From the NCBI GenBank assembly GCA_027533455.1, contig JAPZUC010000013.1, positions 1 to 64,000 of the forward strand: DNA of 64,000 nt, read 5' to 3'. Under the pieces are notes generated by a model, which searched no databases, was not told the DNA's origin, and worked only from the letters and a program-made list of their open reading frames with translations. Of this stretch, positions 8,521-18,021 are shown one piece after another. The stretch is from Porphyrobacter sp. GTDB lineage: Bacteria > Pseudomonadota > Alphaproteobacteria > Sphingomonadales > Sphingomonadaceae. The stretch's first letter is position 1, and every line of letters begins with the position of its first letter. Position numbers and translations under genes: made by a program.

Positions 8521-8564
8521 CAGTCGCGCTGAACGACGCCTGCGGCGTCGTTCTGCGCGACTGG
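8521..8564. repeat. long interrupted hairpin
   Basis: CAGTCGCGC and AACGACGC are followed by their complements GCGTCGTT and GCGCGACTG around a 5-base loop, giving about 17 paired bases in a 44-base element. It lies between two convergent genes. There is no U tract, so it is more likely a REP-like repeat or mRNA-stabilising structure than a terminator. Confidence 0.6.
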
Positions 8565-8643
8565 GCGCCCGCAGGGGCCCGGAGCGCAGCGGAGGAACAG
8601 CCCGAGGACGCTCGCCCGGAGGGGCGAGCGTAAAACAAGAAAG

Positions 8644-8671
8644 GAGCGGCTTGCCGCAAGGCAGGCCGCTC
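8644..8671 (-). terminator. probable terminator of the TonB-dependent receptor gene
   Basis: GAGCGGC...GCCGCTC forms a stem 44 bases past the minus-strand receptor's stop codon, and the minus strand then runs into CTTTCTTGTTTT. Confidence 0.65.
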
Positions 8672-8714
8672 CCCTCTCCCGCTCCGTTTTCCGGAGCTAA
8701 CTTGTTCTACGCGC

Positions 8715-11309
8715 TTAGAACTTGGCGCGCAGCGTCACGCCGTACTGGCGCGGCGGCAGAGTGAAGGCCGAGCGCGAGTTGGCAGCGCCCGAGCCGCGCA
8801 GCGTGGTGTTGAAGGTCACCCCGCGCACCACTTCGTCGGTGAGGTTGTTGACCCAGCCTTCGATCGCATACTTGCCATCGGCAAAGCGCAGACCTGCACG
8901 CAGGTTCACGAAGGCCTTGCCGTCCTGGATGTCGGCGATGATCGGAGCCGCGGCATTAACCGCGGTCTGCACCTGCGCCTGGGTCGATCCGGCTGCGACA
9001 GTCGGGAGGATCTTCGCCTGGGTGGAAGTGCGCTGGTCACCTTCCATGCGCACCTGACCGGCGACGAAGAATTCCATCGAGTCGTTGATCGGCTTTTCCC
9101 ACATCGCCCCGGCCAGCGCGACGATCTGCGGCGCGTTGGTGAGATCGTTGCCGCACAACGCAACCACCTGCACCGAGGTCTGCGTGCCGGCGCAATCTTC
9201 CGGGTAGCTCGCTTCGAGGAAGGTCGCAGCGAGGTTCAAGGTCAGGCCGTCGGCCGGACGGATGACGCTTTCGACTTCCACACCGCGGGTCTCGGCGATC
9301 GGCACGTTGAAGGTGGCGAAGGCCGTGCCCGTGAATTCGAGCACCTGGAAGTTGGTGAACTCTTCGTAGAACGCCGCGACATTGACGGTCACGGCGCCAT
9401 CCGAAGTGCGCGCCTTGACGCCGATTTCGTAGGCATTGACCTCTTCCGACTTGAAGGTAGGGTCAGCCCCGCCCACTGCAGCGGTGGTATCGAGGTTGAT
9501 GCCGCCCGCCTTGTAGCCGTGGGTGAAGCTGGCGTAGCTGTTCACGAACGGGCTGAATTCATAACCGAGCTTGACGGTGTAGATCAGCTCCTCGTCCTTG
9601 AAGTTATCCTGGAAGGTGCGCACCAGCGGCAGGACGGCAGCCTGCGGCAGGTTGGCAGGCGCGGTGAAGCCGAAGCAGCCGATGCCGATGAAGGGTCCGG
9701 TCAGCGCCGAAGTCGTCGCGCCCGGAGGCGGCGGCGAGAGCAAGTTGAGCGTGCCGAGCGATGCCAGGGTGGCGGGGCAGACCTGATTGTTGGTCGCTGT
9801 CTGCGTGAACCCACCCGACTTGTCTTCCCACGAATAGCGGGCGCCCACCGTCAACTCGAGCCCGTCGGTGATCTCCAGAGAGTTGTGCGTGAAGATCGCG
9901 TAGCTCTTGGCATCCTGCTGGAAGCGGTTGGTGTTGGCGGTGCCCGCCGGATCACGCGGGGTGACGCCCGGGGTCAGGCTGTGCACCAGCTGGAGCGGGT
10001 TCGGCCCGAGGAGGCCGCCGAGCAGCGCGCCGAAGTTCTCTTCGAACTGCGAACCCAGCGAGAAGCTCACCGACTGGTCGATCGTCTCGTCGGAATAGAA
10101 GCCGCCGATCATGTAGTTGAGCGCGCCATCCATTCCCTCGCCCTGAAGCCGCAGTTCTGCGGTCCAGTTGTCGATTTCGAGGTTGAGGCCCGGCACGTTG
10201 AAGATGTCGAGACCGGTGAAGTCGGAATCGTAGTTCTCGAAGCTCTTGTACTTGCGGTACGAGCCGATGAAGATCAGGTCGGCATTCTCCGAGACCGGGA
10301 ATTCGAGTTCGCCGGTGACACCGTAGTTGTCGATGTCGGCAATCGGGGCGAAGTTGGCCGAAACCACGCGGTTGTCCATCGCCCGTTCAAAGGCGCCCTG
10401 ATCGCGGGGGGCTGTGCTGACGGAGGGCTGGCCGTTGCCGCCATTGGCACCGAGCCCGACCGCGGCATAGGCACCGCCAGTCACCAGCGGCGACTGATAC
10501 AGCTCGATCGCGCCGCAGCAGCTCGACGTGCTCTTGGAATAGTCGGCAATGATGCGGCCGCGCAGGCCGCTTTCGGTGTCCCAGCCGATCTGGCCGCGCA
10601 CCAGCCATTGATCGACCGAGTTGGTTTCGCCAACCTTTGTGCCGGCGCCGTTGACGACATCGAGGAATCCGTCACGCTCGCGGAAAGCACCGGTGAGGCG
10701 CATCGCCACGGTGTCCTTCACGATCGGCACGTTGACCGCGCCCTGCAGGCTCTTCTCGTTGAAATTACCGTATTCAGCATTCACGAAGCCGCTGAATTCG
10801 GTGACGTCCGGGCGGACGTTGGTGATGTTGAGTGCACCGGCCGAGGTGTTGCGGCCGAACAGCGTTCCCTGCGGGCCGCGCAGCACTTCGACACGCTCGA
10901 CGTCGACGAATTCGCTCAGCGCCACGCCCGGGCGGGCCTGATAGGCACCGTCGATGAAGATGCCGACCGCGCTTTCGAAGCCGATGTTGTTCGAGGTCGT
11001 CCCGACGCCGCGCACACGCAGCACCACCGAGCCAGAGGCAAGCTGGGCCTGGCTGGCGGTGAAGGACGGGGCGAGGGCGGCGATCTGCTGGATGTTGACC
11101 ACGCGCTGCGCTTCAAGCTGCTGCGGGGCAATCGCGGTCACCGCGAGAGGAATGTCCTGCACGTCCTGCGCACGGCGGGTCGCGGTCACGATGATGACGT
11201 TCTCGTCCGTGGTGGACGCGCCGTCTTGGTTGTTCTGGGCAAAAGCAGGTGTGGTCAATGCACTGCATGCCATCAGGCCACAGGCGATCGTAGCGAACTT
11301 GCGCGTCAT
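8715..11309 (-). CDS. TonB-dependent receptor
   Basis: An 864-residue outer-membrane receptor. The chosen start (11309) gives the signal peptide MTRKFATIACGLMACSALT ending in AFAQ, with GAGAGAGGGAAA upstream. A TonB-box-like segment (ENVIIVTATRR) leads into a plug domain with RVRGVGTTSNNIGFES and VEVLRGPQGTLFGRNTSAGA, followed by a beta-barrel ending in an aromatic residue (LRAKF). This class takes up siderophores, vitamins or plant/aromatic-derived substrates with TonB energy. No dedicated ligand gene is adjacent, so the substrate is unknown. Confidence 0.95.
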   Translation of the reverse strand: MTRKFATIACGLMACSALTTPAFAQNNQDGASTTDENVIIVTATRRAQDVQDIPLAVTAIAPQQLEAQRVVNIQQIAALAPSFTASQAQLASGSVVLRVRGVGTTSNNIGFESAVGIFIDGAYQARPGVALSEFVDVERVEVLRGPQGTLFGRNTSAGALNITNVRPDVTEFSGFVNAEYGNFNEKSLQGAVNVPIVKDTVAMRLTGAFRERDGFLDVVNGAGTKVGETNSVDQWLVRGQIGWDTESGLRGRIIADYSKSTSSCCGAIELYQSPLVTGGAYAAVGLGANGGNGQPSVSTAPRDQGAFERAMDNRVVSANFAPIADIDNYGVTGELEFPVSENADLIFIGSYRKYKSFENYDSDFTGLDIFNVPGLNLEIDNWTAELRLQGEGMDGALNYMIGGFYSDETIDQSVSFSLGSQFEENFGALLGGLLGPNPLQLVHSLTPGVTPRDPAGTANTNRFQQDAKSYAIFTHNSLEITDGLELTVGARYSWEDKSGGFTQTATNNQVCPATLASLGTLNLLSPPPPGATTSALTGPFIGIGCFGFTAPANLPQAAVLPLVRTFQDNFKDEELIYTVKLGYEFSPFVNSYASFTHGYKAGGINLDTTAAVGGADPTFKSEEVNAYEIGVKARTSDGAVTVNVAAFYEEFTNFQVLEFTGTAFATFNVPIAETRGVEVESVIRPADGLTLNLAATFLEASYPEDCAGTQTSVQVVALCGNDLTNAPQIVALAGAMWEKPINDSMEFFVAGQVRMEGDQRTSTQAKILPTVAAGSTQAQVQTAVNAAAPIIADIQDGKAFVNLRAGLRFADGKYAIEGWVNNLTDEVVRGVTFNTTLRGSGAANSRSAFTLPPRQYGVTLRAKF

Positions 11310-11515
11310 GAGTTTCCCTCTCTCCACAATCCAGCCGGTCTTGAGCCGGTCTTGGGTTAGCGAGGCAAAACCTATCAGTGTCCTGCGCCCTAACAAGAGT
11401 CACAGGTAAACTTATCGCGCACAGTAGCAAAAATGCCACATTGTTCGATTTCACGCATCATGCGGCCAGTCATACGCGGGCGTGGGCAATATAATTTCGG
11501 ACCCACTACTTTGTG

Positions 11516-13549
11516 TCAGAAGCCGTAGCGTAAACCTGCCCACAACGTCCGCGGCACGCCCAGATCGATCGAGCCGACCTGGTTGCGCGTGATGATCGTC
11601 TCGTCGGTCAGGTTCTCCGCACGCAAGATCGCCGACAGCTTCCCCACCAGCGGCGCGGCCAGAAAGGCGTCGATCGTGGTCGCCGGCGCGAGTCGGTCGG
11701 TCTCGCGGTCATCCTCGAACTGCGCCGAGACGTGGCGCAGCGTTCCGGCCACACGCCAGCCGGGCGCGGGCTCCCATCCCAGCGTAACTGTCGCAGCCAG
11801 TTCGGGAGTCTGTGCCGGGCGCAGCCCGTCCAGATCGAGCGACGCGCCCTCGCCTTGCACCTCGGCATCGGTCCAGGCGAGCGCGCCTTCGAGGCTGACT
11901 TGGCCGAGCCGGGCCGCAATTCTCGCTTCGATCCCGCGCGCGTCAATCGCGGGAAGGTTCGCGCGGCGGCGCAGATTGGGGCCGACAGTGACATTGGCGA
12001 TGGCGTTCTCGACTTCGTTATCGAAGGCGGTGACCGCGACCACGACTGCGTTGACCGGCTGCCAGTTGAAGCCGACTTCGAAGCCCTTGAGGCGTTCGTT
12101 CACGAGGCCCGCATTGGCCTCGGTGGTGACAGGGAAGACCACGAAGGGCCGGTAGAGCTCGTTAAGGGTCGGCAGGCGTAGCCCCGTATAGGCCGCCGCG
12201 CGCAGATCTAGGCGGCGGGTCGCATAGACCTGTGCGCCTGCGCGCCAGTTCAGCGACCAGTCGGAGCGGTCGGGCGCAGTGATCGTGCTGACGGGCACAC
12301 CACTGGCGCTCACCGCGCGGTAGAAGCCCCCGGTGATGCTGGAGCGGTCGGCGCGCAGGCCGCCGTTGAGGGTCAGCGGACCGATCTGCCAGTCGTCTTC
12401 GAGGAAGATGCCGAGATTGCCGGTGGCTCCGCCCGCGCGCCGCCGTTCGGTGATCGCACCGGAGACCGCGCTGATGGCCTCCTCCTGAAGCTCGCCATCG
12501 GCACGGCGGTAATCGGCGCCGATGCGGATGTCGTGCCCTTCGAGCAGCGGCGGGCGCAGCTCGAACTTGCCGCCCACACCGGTCGAAGGTGTGCGGCGCT
12601 GGTCGAGCGTCGGAGTGAAGCGGGTCGAGGAGATCACGATGTTGGAGAAATCGCGGGCCTGCACATAGGCCAGCGCATCGAACTGCCAGTCGCCCCGCCC
12701 GACGAAGCGGATCGAGGCTTCCTCGCCTTCGCTGGTGGAATCCGCGCCCTTGAAGCGCAGCGTGCGCGCATCGCGGAACAGCGCGACGCGGGCCTGCACC
12801 TCGACGGTTTCGGTCAGCGGGGCGACGGTGCGCAGGGCCGCGTTCCAGCTGTCGAAGCCGGCACGCGCGGTGGCGGGTACACGTTGACCCTCGGGGGTGG
12901 TGAAGAACCCCCGTCCCCGGTCCCAGCGCCCGCTCGCGGCGGCAAAGCCGCGTCCGAGTTTCTGCGTCAGCACCCCGCTCGCCTCGGTCTCGGCGCGGTT
13001 GTTGATCGCCGCTGATCCGAGGAAACCGGCGGTTCCGCCCGGCTCTGCGCTTTCGAGCTCGATCGTGCCCGCCAGCGCGCCTGCGCCGAACGGCCCCGAC
13101 CCGCCCCCACGCGTCACCCGGATCGTGCCAAGCGTCTCGGGCGCAATCGCGGACAGCGGGATATAGCCGAAGAACGGATCGGCCAGCGGCACCCCGTCAA
13201 GCAGCACCAACGCGCGACTCGTGGCATTGCCGCCCAGTGCGCGCAGCGTCACCCCTTGCGCGCTGGGGTTGGACGAACGGCTGTCCGAGCGGCGGAATTG
13301 CTGGAAGCCTGCGACACCGCGCAGCACGTCCTCGATCCGGCCCGAGGGGCTGGCGACGATCGCCTCGCGCTCGATGGTGGTGGTGGCGTAAATGCCGGTC
13401 GACAGCGCCGGATCGAGACCGCGGCCCGTGACAATGATCTCTTGGGAAATTTCCTCGGGCATCTCATCGAGGACTTCCTCCTGCGCGGCAAGCGGCGCCG
13501 CGATTAGGGCGAGAGGGAGCGAGGCGAGGAGGCGGGCGCGGATGGTCAT
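11516..13549 (-). CDS. TonB-dependent receptor
   Basis: A 677-residue TonB receptor. Start at 13549 yields MTIRARLLASLPLALIAA and cleavage after PLAAQ. The plug follows with EIIVTGRGLDP (TonB box), VTLRALGGNATSRALVLLDG and TIRVTRGGGSGPFGAGALAG; the barrel ends in LRYGF. Shorter than the neighbouring 864-residue receptor, it resembles the vitamin/siderophore group in size. It is divergent from the flavin monooxygenase gene. Ligand unknown. Confidence 0.93.
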   Translation of the reverse strand: MTIRARLLASLPLALIAAPLAAQEEVLDEMPEEISQEIIVTGRGLDPALSTGIYATTTIEREAIVASPSGRIEDVLRGVAGFQQFRRSDSRSSNPSAQGVTLRALGGNATSRALVLLDGVPLADPFFGYIPLSAIAPETLGTIRVTRGGGSGPFGAGALAGTIELESAEPGGTAGFLGSAAINNRAETEASGVLTQKLGRGFAAASGRWDRGRGFFTTPEGQRVPATARAGFDSWNAALRTVAPLTETVEVQARVALFRDARTLRFKGADSTSEGEEASIRFVGRGDWQFDALAYVQARDFSNIVISSTRFTPTLDQRRTPSTGVGGKFELRPPLLEGHDIRIGADYRRADGELQEEAISAVSGAITERRRAGGATGNLGIFLEDDWQIGPLTLNGGLRADRSSITGGFYRAVSASGVPVSTITAPDRSDWSLNWRAGAQVYATRRLDLRAAAYTGLRLPTLNELYRPFVVFPVTTEANAGLVNERLKGFEVGFNWQPVNAVVVAVTAFDNEVENAIANVTVGPNLRRRANLPAIDARGIEARIAARLGQVSLEGALAWTDAEVQGEGASLDLDGLRPAQTPELAATVTLGWEPAPGWRVAGTLRHVSAQFEDDRETDRLAPATTIDAFLAAPLVGKLSAILRAENLTDETIITRNQVGSIDLGVPRTLWAGLRYGF

Positions 13550-13677
13550 GGCGCGGGCCTTAAAGCCTGCCTCGCGCTGCGCCACCACAAAGTCAGTTGC
13601 AGATTGCCATTCAAGACTCGCTTTTGGCAAAGCTGTGTGGTTACATCGGTGTCAACAAGGGAGAGAGAGGCCCCGTC

Positions 13678-15186
13678 ATGCTCGCTACACCGCCTGATTT
13701 CGATGTGCTTATCGTGGGTGCCGGCATTTCCGGCATCGGCATGGCCGCGCACATGGAAATGAAAGCGCCGCATCACAGCTATTGCATCGTCGAGCGCCGC
13801 GACAATCTGGGCGGCACGTGGGATCTGTTCCGCTACCCCGGCATCCGCTCGGACAGCGACATGCACACCCTCGGCTTCGATTTCGAACCGTGGCGGCATG
13901 AAAAGAGCATCGCCGATGCGCCCGCGATCCTCGAATATCTCGACCGGATCGTGGACGAGCGCGGCATCCGCCAGCACATCCGCTTCGGTCACAAGGTCAT
14001 CAGCGCCGACTTCCACCATGATGACGCGCGCTGGCACGTCGAGATGGAAAAGGCCGACGGCAGCCGCACGCACCTCACCGCGGGCTTCCTCTACCTCGGC
14101 GCGGGCTACTACGATTACGACGAGCCCTATGATCCCGGCTTCGATTTCGGCGAGTTCGACGGACAGGTGCTCCACCCGCAGTTCTGGCCCGAAAACCCCG
14201 ATTACGCAGGCAAGAATGTCGTCGTGATCGGATCGGGGGCAACTGCGGTTACGATCGTCCCGTCGATGGCGCGAGACGCTGCGCACGTCACCATGCTCCA
14301 GCGCACGCCGACCTGGATGTTCACCCGCCCCGCCAAGGATGCGGTCGCGAACTTCCTGCGCGCCGTGCTGCCGGAAAAGCTCGCCTACCGGCTGACGCGC
14401 TTCAAGAACATCAAGATGCAGGATTTCAGCTTCAAGCTGGCGCGCGACAAGCCGCAAAAGGTGATCGACGCGCTCTACAAAAAGATCGAATCCTCGCTCG
14501 GCCCGGATTACGACAAGGCCACCTTCACCCCGCCTTACAAGCCGTGGGAACAGCGTCTGTGCCTCGTCCCCGACGAGGATCTGTTCAAGGCCATGAAGGC
14601 AGGGCGCGCGGATATCGTCACCGGCCATATCGCCAAGTTCGAAAAGGGCGGCGTGCGACTGACCGACGGGACCTTCCTGCCCGCCGATATCGTCGTGACC
14701 GCCACCGGACTCAAGCTTGCCTTGGCGGGGAAGATCGACGTCCGCGTCGATGGCGAGCCGGTGAAGTTCCATGAGCGGTTCTACTACAAGGGCTGCATGT
14801 TCTCGAACCTGCCCAACCTTGCGGTGGTGTTCGGATACCTCAACGCCAGCTGGACCCTGCGCGCGGACATAAATTCAGACTACGTGTGCCGTGTGCTCGA
14901 ACATATGCGTAAGACCGGCGCGACCATCGCCACGCCGGTGCTGACCCCGCAAGCCGAGGCCGCCATCACCGAGGACGACGTGTTCGATTTCTCGAGCGGT
15001 TACATCCAGCGCGGCAAGCACATCATGCCAAGAAACTCGGTCAGCTATCCATGGCGGCTGAATCAGGAATATGTGATCGACCGCAAGCGCATGAAAGACG
15101 ATCCGCTGACCGACGGCATCCTGACCTTCACCCGCGCAGGCGCCAATGCGAAAGCCGGCGAGGAGCAGCTGGAAGCAGCGGAATAA
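13678..15186 (+). CDS. flavin-containing monooxygenase / Baeyer-Villiger-type
   Basis: A 502-residue NAD(P)/FAD-dependent monooxygenase. Two Rossmann motifs are clear, FAD-binding GAGISGIG (near residue 15) and NAD(P)-binding GSGATAVT. The segment FDGQVLHPQFWPE fits the FxGxxxHxxxWP fingerprint of Baeyer-Villiger and N-hydroxylating flavoproteins. The ATG at 13678 follows GGGAGAGAGAGG and places FAD binding at the normal distance; an earlier in-frame ATG adds residues of no family character. Substrate could be a ketone, steroid or amine. Confidence 0.93.
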   Translation: MLATPPDFDVLIVGAGISGIGMAAHMEMKAPHHSYCIVERRDNLGGTWDLFRYPGIRSDSDMHTLGFDFEPWRHEKSIADAPAILEYLDRIVDERGIRQHIRFGHKVISADFHHDDARWHVEMEKADGSRTHLTAGFLYLGAGYYDYDEPYDPGFDFGEFDGQVLHPQFWPENPDYAGKNVVVIGSGATAVTIVPSMARDAAHVTMLQRTPTWMFTRPAKDAVANFLRAVLPEKLAYRLTRFKNIKMQDFSFKLARDKPQKVIDALYKKIESSLGPDYDKATFTPPYKPWEQRLCLVPDEDLFKAMKAGRADIVTGHIAKFEKGGVRLTDGTFLPADIVVTATGLKLALAGKIDVRVDGEPVKFHERFYYKGCMFSNLPNLAVVFGYLNASWTLRADINSDYVCRVLEHMRKTGATIATPVLTPQAEAAITEDDVFDFSSGYIQRGKHIMPRNSVSYPWRLNQEYVIDRKRMKDDPLTDGILTFTRAGANAKAGEEQLEAAE

Positions 15187-15245
15187 GCGCGCAAGGCGGG
15201 CGGTAATCTCTTCCGATTGCGCCCGCCTTCGCCTAACCTTCCCCC

Positions 15246-16007
15246 ATGACCTCTCCCGACAAGATCTGGACCGCCGGACTCATCGTCATCGGCGACGAAA
15301 TCCTCTCCGGCCGAACGCATGACAAGAACATCGCGCAGGTGGCCTCCTGGCTCCAGGTGCAGGGCATCCGCCTGTCCGAAGTACGCGTGGTGCCCGATGT
15401 CGAGGCGCGGATTGTCGAAGCGGTGAACGCGCTGAGCGCGGCCTATGATTACCTGTTCACGACCGGCGGGATTGGCCCCACGCATGACGACATCACCGTT
15501 GATGCGGTCGCAGCCGCGCTCGGCGTGCCTGTTGTCATCCACCCCGAGGCCCGCGCGCTTCTCGAACGCTATTACGCCACCCGCGGCGGTCTCAACGAAG
15601 GCCGCCTGCGCATGGCGCGGGTGCCGGAAGGGTCGGAGCTGATCCCCAACCGGATGTCCGGCGCGCCCGGCATCCGGCGCGGCAATCTGTTCCTGATGGC
15701 GGGCGTCCCGCACATCACGGCGGGGATGCTCGATGCGCTTACCGGCCAGCTCGAAGGCGGGGCTCCGCTGCTCTCGGAGACGCTCGGCGGATGGATCCCC
15801 GAAAGCGAGATCGCCGACCTGCTGCGCCGCACAGAGGCCGCGTACGAGACCTGCCAGATCGGCTCCTATCCCTTCTTCCGCGAAGGCCGGGTGGGCGCGA
15901 ATTTTGTCATCCGTTCAACCAGCGCCGATGATCTCAAGGCGTGCTGCGCGCAGCTTGCCGAAGGCCTCGCCGCCGAAGGGCACGAGGTCACGCAAGGCGG
16001 CATCTGA
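15246..16007 (+). CDS. CinA N-terminal / molybdopterin-binding domain protein
   Basis: A 253-residue protein with the MoaB/Mog-like molybdopterin-binding fold found at the N-terminus of CinA. It begins with IVIGDEILSGRTHDKN and has the signature FTTGGIGPTHDDITVDA. The C-terminal nicotinamide-nucleotide amidase domain of full CinA is absent, so it is the short form common in alphaproteobacteria, associated with NMN/ADP-ribose pyrophosphatase-type functions in the family. It stands alone; the next gene is convergent. Confidence 0.9.
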   Translation: MTSPDKIWTAGLIVIGDEILSGRTHDKNIAQVASWLQVQGIRLSEVRVVPDVEARIVEAVNALSAAYDYLFTTGGIGPTHDDITVDAVAAALGVPVVIHPEARALLERYYATRGGLNEGRLRMARVPEGSELIPNRMSGAPGIRRGNLFLMAGVPHITAGMLDALTGQLEGGAPLLSETLGGWIPESEIADLLRRTEAAYETCQIGSYPFFREGRVGANFVIRSTSADDLKACCAQLAEGLAAEGHEVTQGGI

Positions 16008-16037
16008 GCCTCTCCGCCAAAGCGCGAGGAGGCACCG

Positions 16038-16331
16038 TCACGGGGTCGAGGAAGGATCCGCATCCGTTTGCGCCTCAGCCTGGCGGCGGTTGGCAGCCTG
16101 CTGCCGGGCACGCTCCACCAGAGGCGAGCGCACCGAGGGCACCCCGCTGAGCGAGCCGAAGCGCACGGCGATATAAAGCCACACCAACGCCACCACCACA
16201 GTCAGCACAATGGCAGCAAGGCCCAGCCGCAGATCAAAGTTCAGCAGCAGCCCATCAGCCGCGAGCGCCGCGCCCGAAACGAGCCATGTTGGCGAAATCC
16301 AGCGGGTAAGGCGTTCGGAAGGAACGGGCAT
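16038..16331 (-). CDS. small predicted membrane protein
   Basis: A 97-residue protein of unknown function. Two hydrophobic stretches (about residues 14-30 and 36-56, the second LAAIVLTVVVALVWLYIAV) predict a hairpin in the inner membrane. They are followed by a charged, Gln/Ala-rich C-terminal tail. An AAGAGGT lies upstream of the start. It is convergent with the CinA-type gene. Coding status is supported by the hydrophobicity pattern and end-to-end fit in the gap; no family was recognised. Confidence 0.6.
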   Translation of the reverse strand: MPVPSERLTRWISPTWLVSGAALAADGLLLNFDLRLGLAAIVLTVVVALVWLYIAVRFGSLSGVPSVRSPLVERARQQAANRRQAEAQTDADPSSTP

Positions 16332-16456
16332 GAGACAGACCTCTTATACGAAGCGCGGCCAAGGGGAGGAGAACGCCGCTGCGTTTCAGCAACTCACATG
16401 GGTTAAAAACGCGGCAAGACAAGGGGCTAAGTGACATAACCTGAGCAGGAAAAGCA

Positions 16457-16489
16457 AAGGGGCCGGAAGCGCAACGCCTCCAACCCCTT
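16457..16489 (-). terminator. probable rplA terminator
   Basis: On the minus strand AAGGGG..GGAGGC / GCTTCC..CCCCTT forms an interrupted stem followed by TGCTTTT, about 60 bases past the rplA stop. A second small hairpin (CGATCCC/GGGATCG) lies between. Confidence 0.5.
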
Positions 16490-16549
16490 GAACTTGATGC
16501 AGCACCCCGATCCCGTAGGGATCGCAAGGCCGACCTGAGGCGCTACAAA

Positions 16550-17242
16550 TTACGCGCCTTCGACTTCCGAGAGGTCAACCTTGAGACCCGGGCCCATCGA
16601 CGAGGTCATGGTGACCTTGCGTACGTACTTGCCCTTGGCGCCAGCAGGCTTCGACTTCACGACAGCTTCGGTCAGCGCCTTGAAGTTCGCCTTCAGTGCG
16701 TCGTCCGAGAAGCTGAGCTTGCCGATGCCGGAGTGGATGATGCCCTGCTTTTCGACGCGGTATTCGACCTGGCCGCTCTTGGCGTCCTTGACCGCCTGCG
16801 CGACGTTCGGGGTCACGGTGCCGAGCTTCGGGTTCGGCATCAGGCCCTTGGGGCCGAGGATCTTGCCGAGACGCCCCACAACGCCCATCATGTCGGGCGA
16901 AGCGATCACGCGGCCGTAATCCAGATTGCCGGCCAGCATGTCTTCCATGAGGTCTTCAGCGCCAACCTTGTCAGCGCCGGCAGCCAGCGCCTTTTCGGCG
17001 TTGTCGCCGCGGGCGAACACCGCAACCTTCACGTCCTTGCCGGTGCCCGAGGGCAGCGACACCATGCCACGGACCATCTGGTCAGCGTGGCGCGGATCGA
17101 CGCCGAGGTTCATCGCCACTTCGACGGTTTCGTCGAACTTGGTCTTGTGCTGACGCAGGGTCGCGAGGGCTTCCTCGACGGTGTAGAGCTTTTCGCGATC
17201 GAGCGAGGCCAGAACCTTCGCCTTCTTGGTGATCTTGGTCAT
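16550..17242 (-). CDS. rplA: 50S ribosomal protein L1
   Basis: A 230-residue L1, the stalk-base protein that binds 23S rRNA and autoregulates the L11-L1 operon in many bacteria. Family features include [20 protein letters not shown] at the start, [20 protein letters not shown] and the strongly conserved [19 protein letters not shown]. It follows rplK by four bases and is the last gene of the secE-nusG-rplK-rplA block in this window; rplJ/rplL do not follow. Confidence 0.99.
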   Translation of the reverse strand: MTKITKKAKVLASLDREKLYTVEEALATLRQHKTKFDETVEVAMNLGVDPRHADQMVRGMVSLPSGTGKDVKVAVFARGDNAEKALAAGADKVGAEDLMEDMLAGNLDYGRVIASPDMMGVVGRLGKILGPKGLMPNPKLGTVTPNVAQAVKDAKSGQVEYRVEKQGIIHSGIGKLSFSDDALKANFKALTEAVVKSKPAGAKGKYVRKVTMTSSMGPGLKVDLSEVEGA

Positions 17243-17246
17243 GTGC

Positions 17247-17678
17247 TTAGCCCTCCACCACTTCGAGGCCCATCGAGCGGGCGCTACCGGCGATGATCTT
17301 CATCGCCTGATCAATGTCGTTCGCGTTCAAGTCGGCCATCTTGGCTTCGGCGATCTCACGGATCTGCGAGCTCTTGATGGTTCCGGCCGAAATCTTGCTG
17401 GGCTCCTTCGAACCCGACTTCAGGCCAGCGGCCTTCTTGAGGAAGTACGACGCGGGCGGGGTCTTGGTGATGAAGGTGAACGAGCGATCGCCGTAGACCG
17501 TGATGACGGTCGGGATCGGCATGCCCTTTTCCATTTCCTGCGTGGCAGCATTGAACGCCTTGCAGAATTCCATGATGTTCACGCCGCGCTGACCCAGCGC
17601 CGGGCCGATCGGCGGCGAGGGGGTTGCAGAGCCGGCGGGCACCTGCAGCTTGATATAGCCTTCGATTTTCTTGGCCAT
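17247..17678 (-). CDS. rplK: 50S ribosomal protein L11
   Basis: A 143-residue L11, which binds the GTPase-associated region of 23S rRNA. Conserved segments [20 protein letters not shown] (N-terminal domain) and GLEVVEG (C-terminal end) are present and length is typical. It lies directly upstream of rplA. The 5' gap of about 150 bases to the small zinc-ribbon frame may hold the rplK leader. Confidence 0.99.
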   Translation of the reverse strand: MAKKIEGYIKLQVPAGSATPSPPIGPALGQRGVNIMEFCKAFNAATQEMEKGMPIPTVITVYGDRSFTFITKTPPASYFLKKAAGLKSGSKEPSKISAGTIKSSQIREIAEAKMADLNANDIDQAMKIIAGSARSMGLEVVEG

Positions 17679-17835
17679 GTGGCCTTACTCCTGTCGCACT
17701 GTTGCCCCGCTCTATCGAGCGCAGGCTCATGTTAAGCGGTCCAGCGCTCCTGCTGCGTGCACAACAGAAGCTCCCGCACGGAATCACCGGCCAAGGGCCG
17801 GCGATGGGGGCGCATAGGCGCAGGCCTGTGCGAAA

Positions 17836-18021
17836 TCAACCGAAACTGCGCGGCACCCGCAGCCCCTTGGTGCGGCTGGTGAGGTGAAACTGGCCACACA
17901 GCGCGCATTTGTAAGTTCGCAGGGTGACATCGGCCCGGAAGGCGGCCGCGTCAGCTTCCTCGCGGGAAGCGAAGCGGCGCTTGCGCTGGCAGATGCCGGG
18001 ACGGGTTCTTACTTGGACAAT
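17836..18021 (-). CDS. small zinc-ribbon-like protein, start codon uncertain
   Basis: Directly after nusG an open frame encodes ICQRKRRFASREEADAAAFR, then LRTYKCALCGQFHLTSRTKG and a short basic tail. The CxxC pair followed by a His is a zinc-knuckle-like pattern seen in small conserved alphaproteobacterial proteins ('YxCxxCGxxHLTS'). The frame has no ATG, GTG or TTG; the only initiator-like codons are ATT (18019-18021, overlapping the nusG end) or ATC (17992-17994). Either a rare start is used or the 5' end has been lost. The chosen start is provisional; the coding character of the Cys-rich part is convincing. Confidence 0.55.
   Translation of the reverse strand: MVQVRTRPGICQRKRRFASREEADAAAFRADVTLRTYKCALCGQFHLTSRTKGLRVPRSFG

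Noticed and set aside
9519..11360. A 613-codon plus-strand frame
   Set aside because: Antisense to a TonB-dependent receptor with complete plug and barrel.
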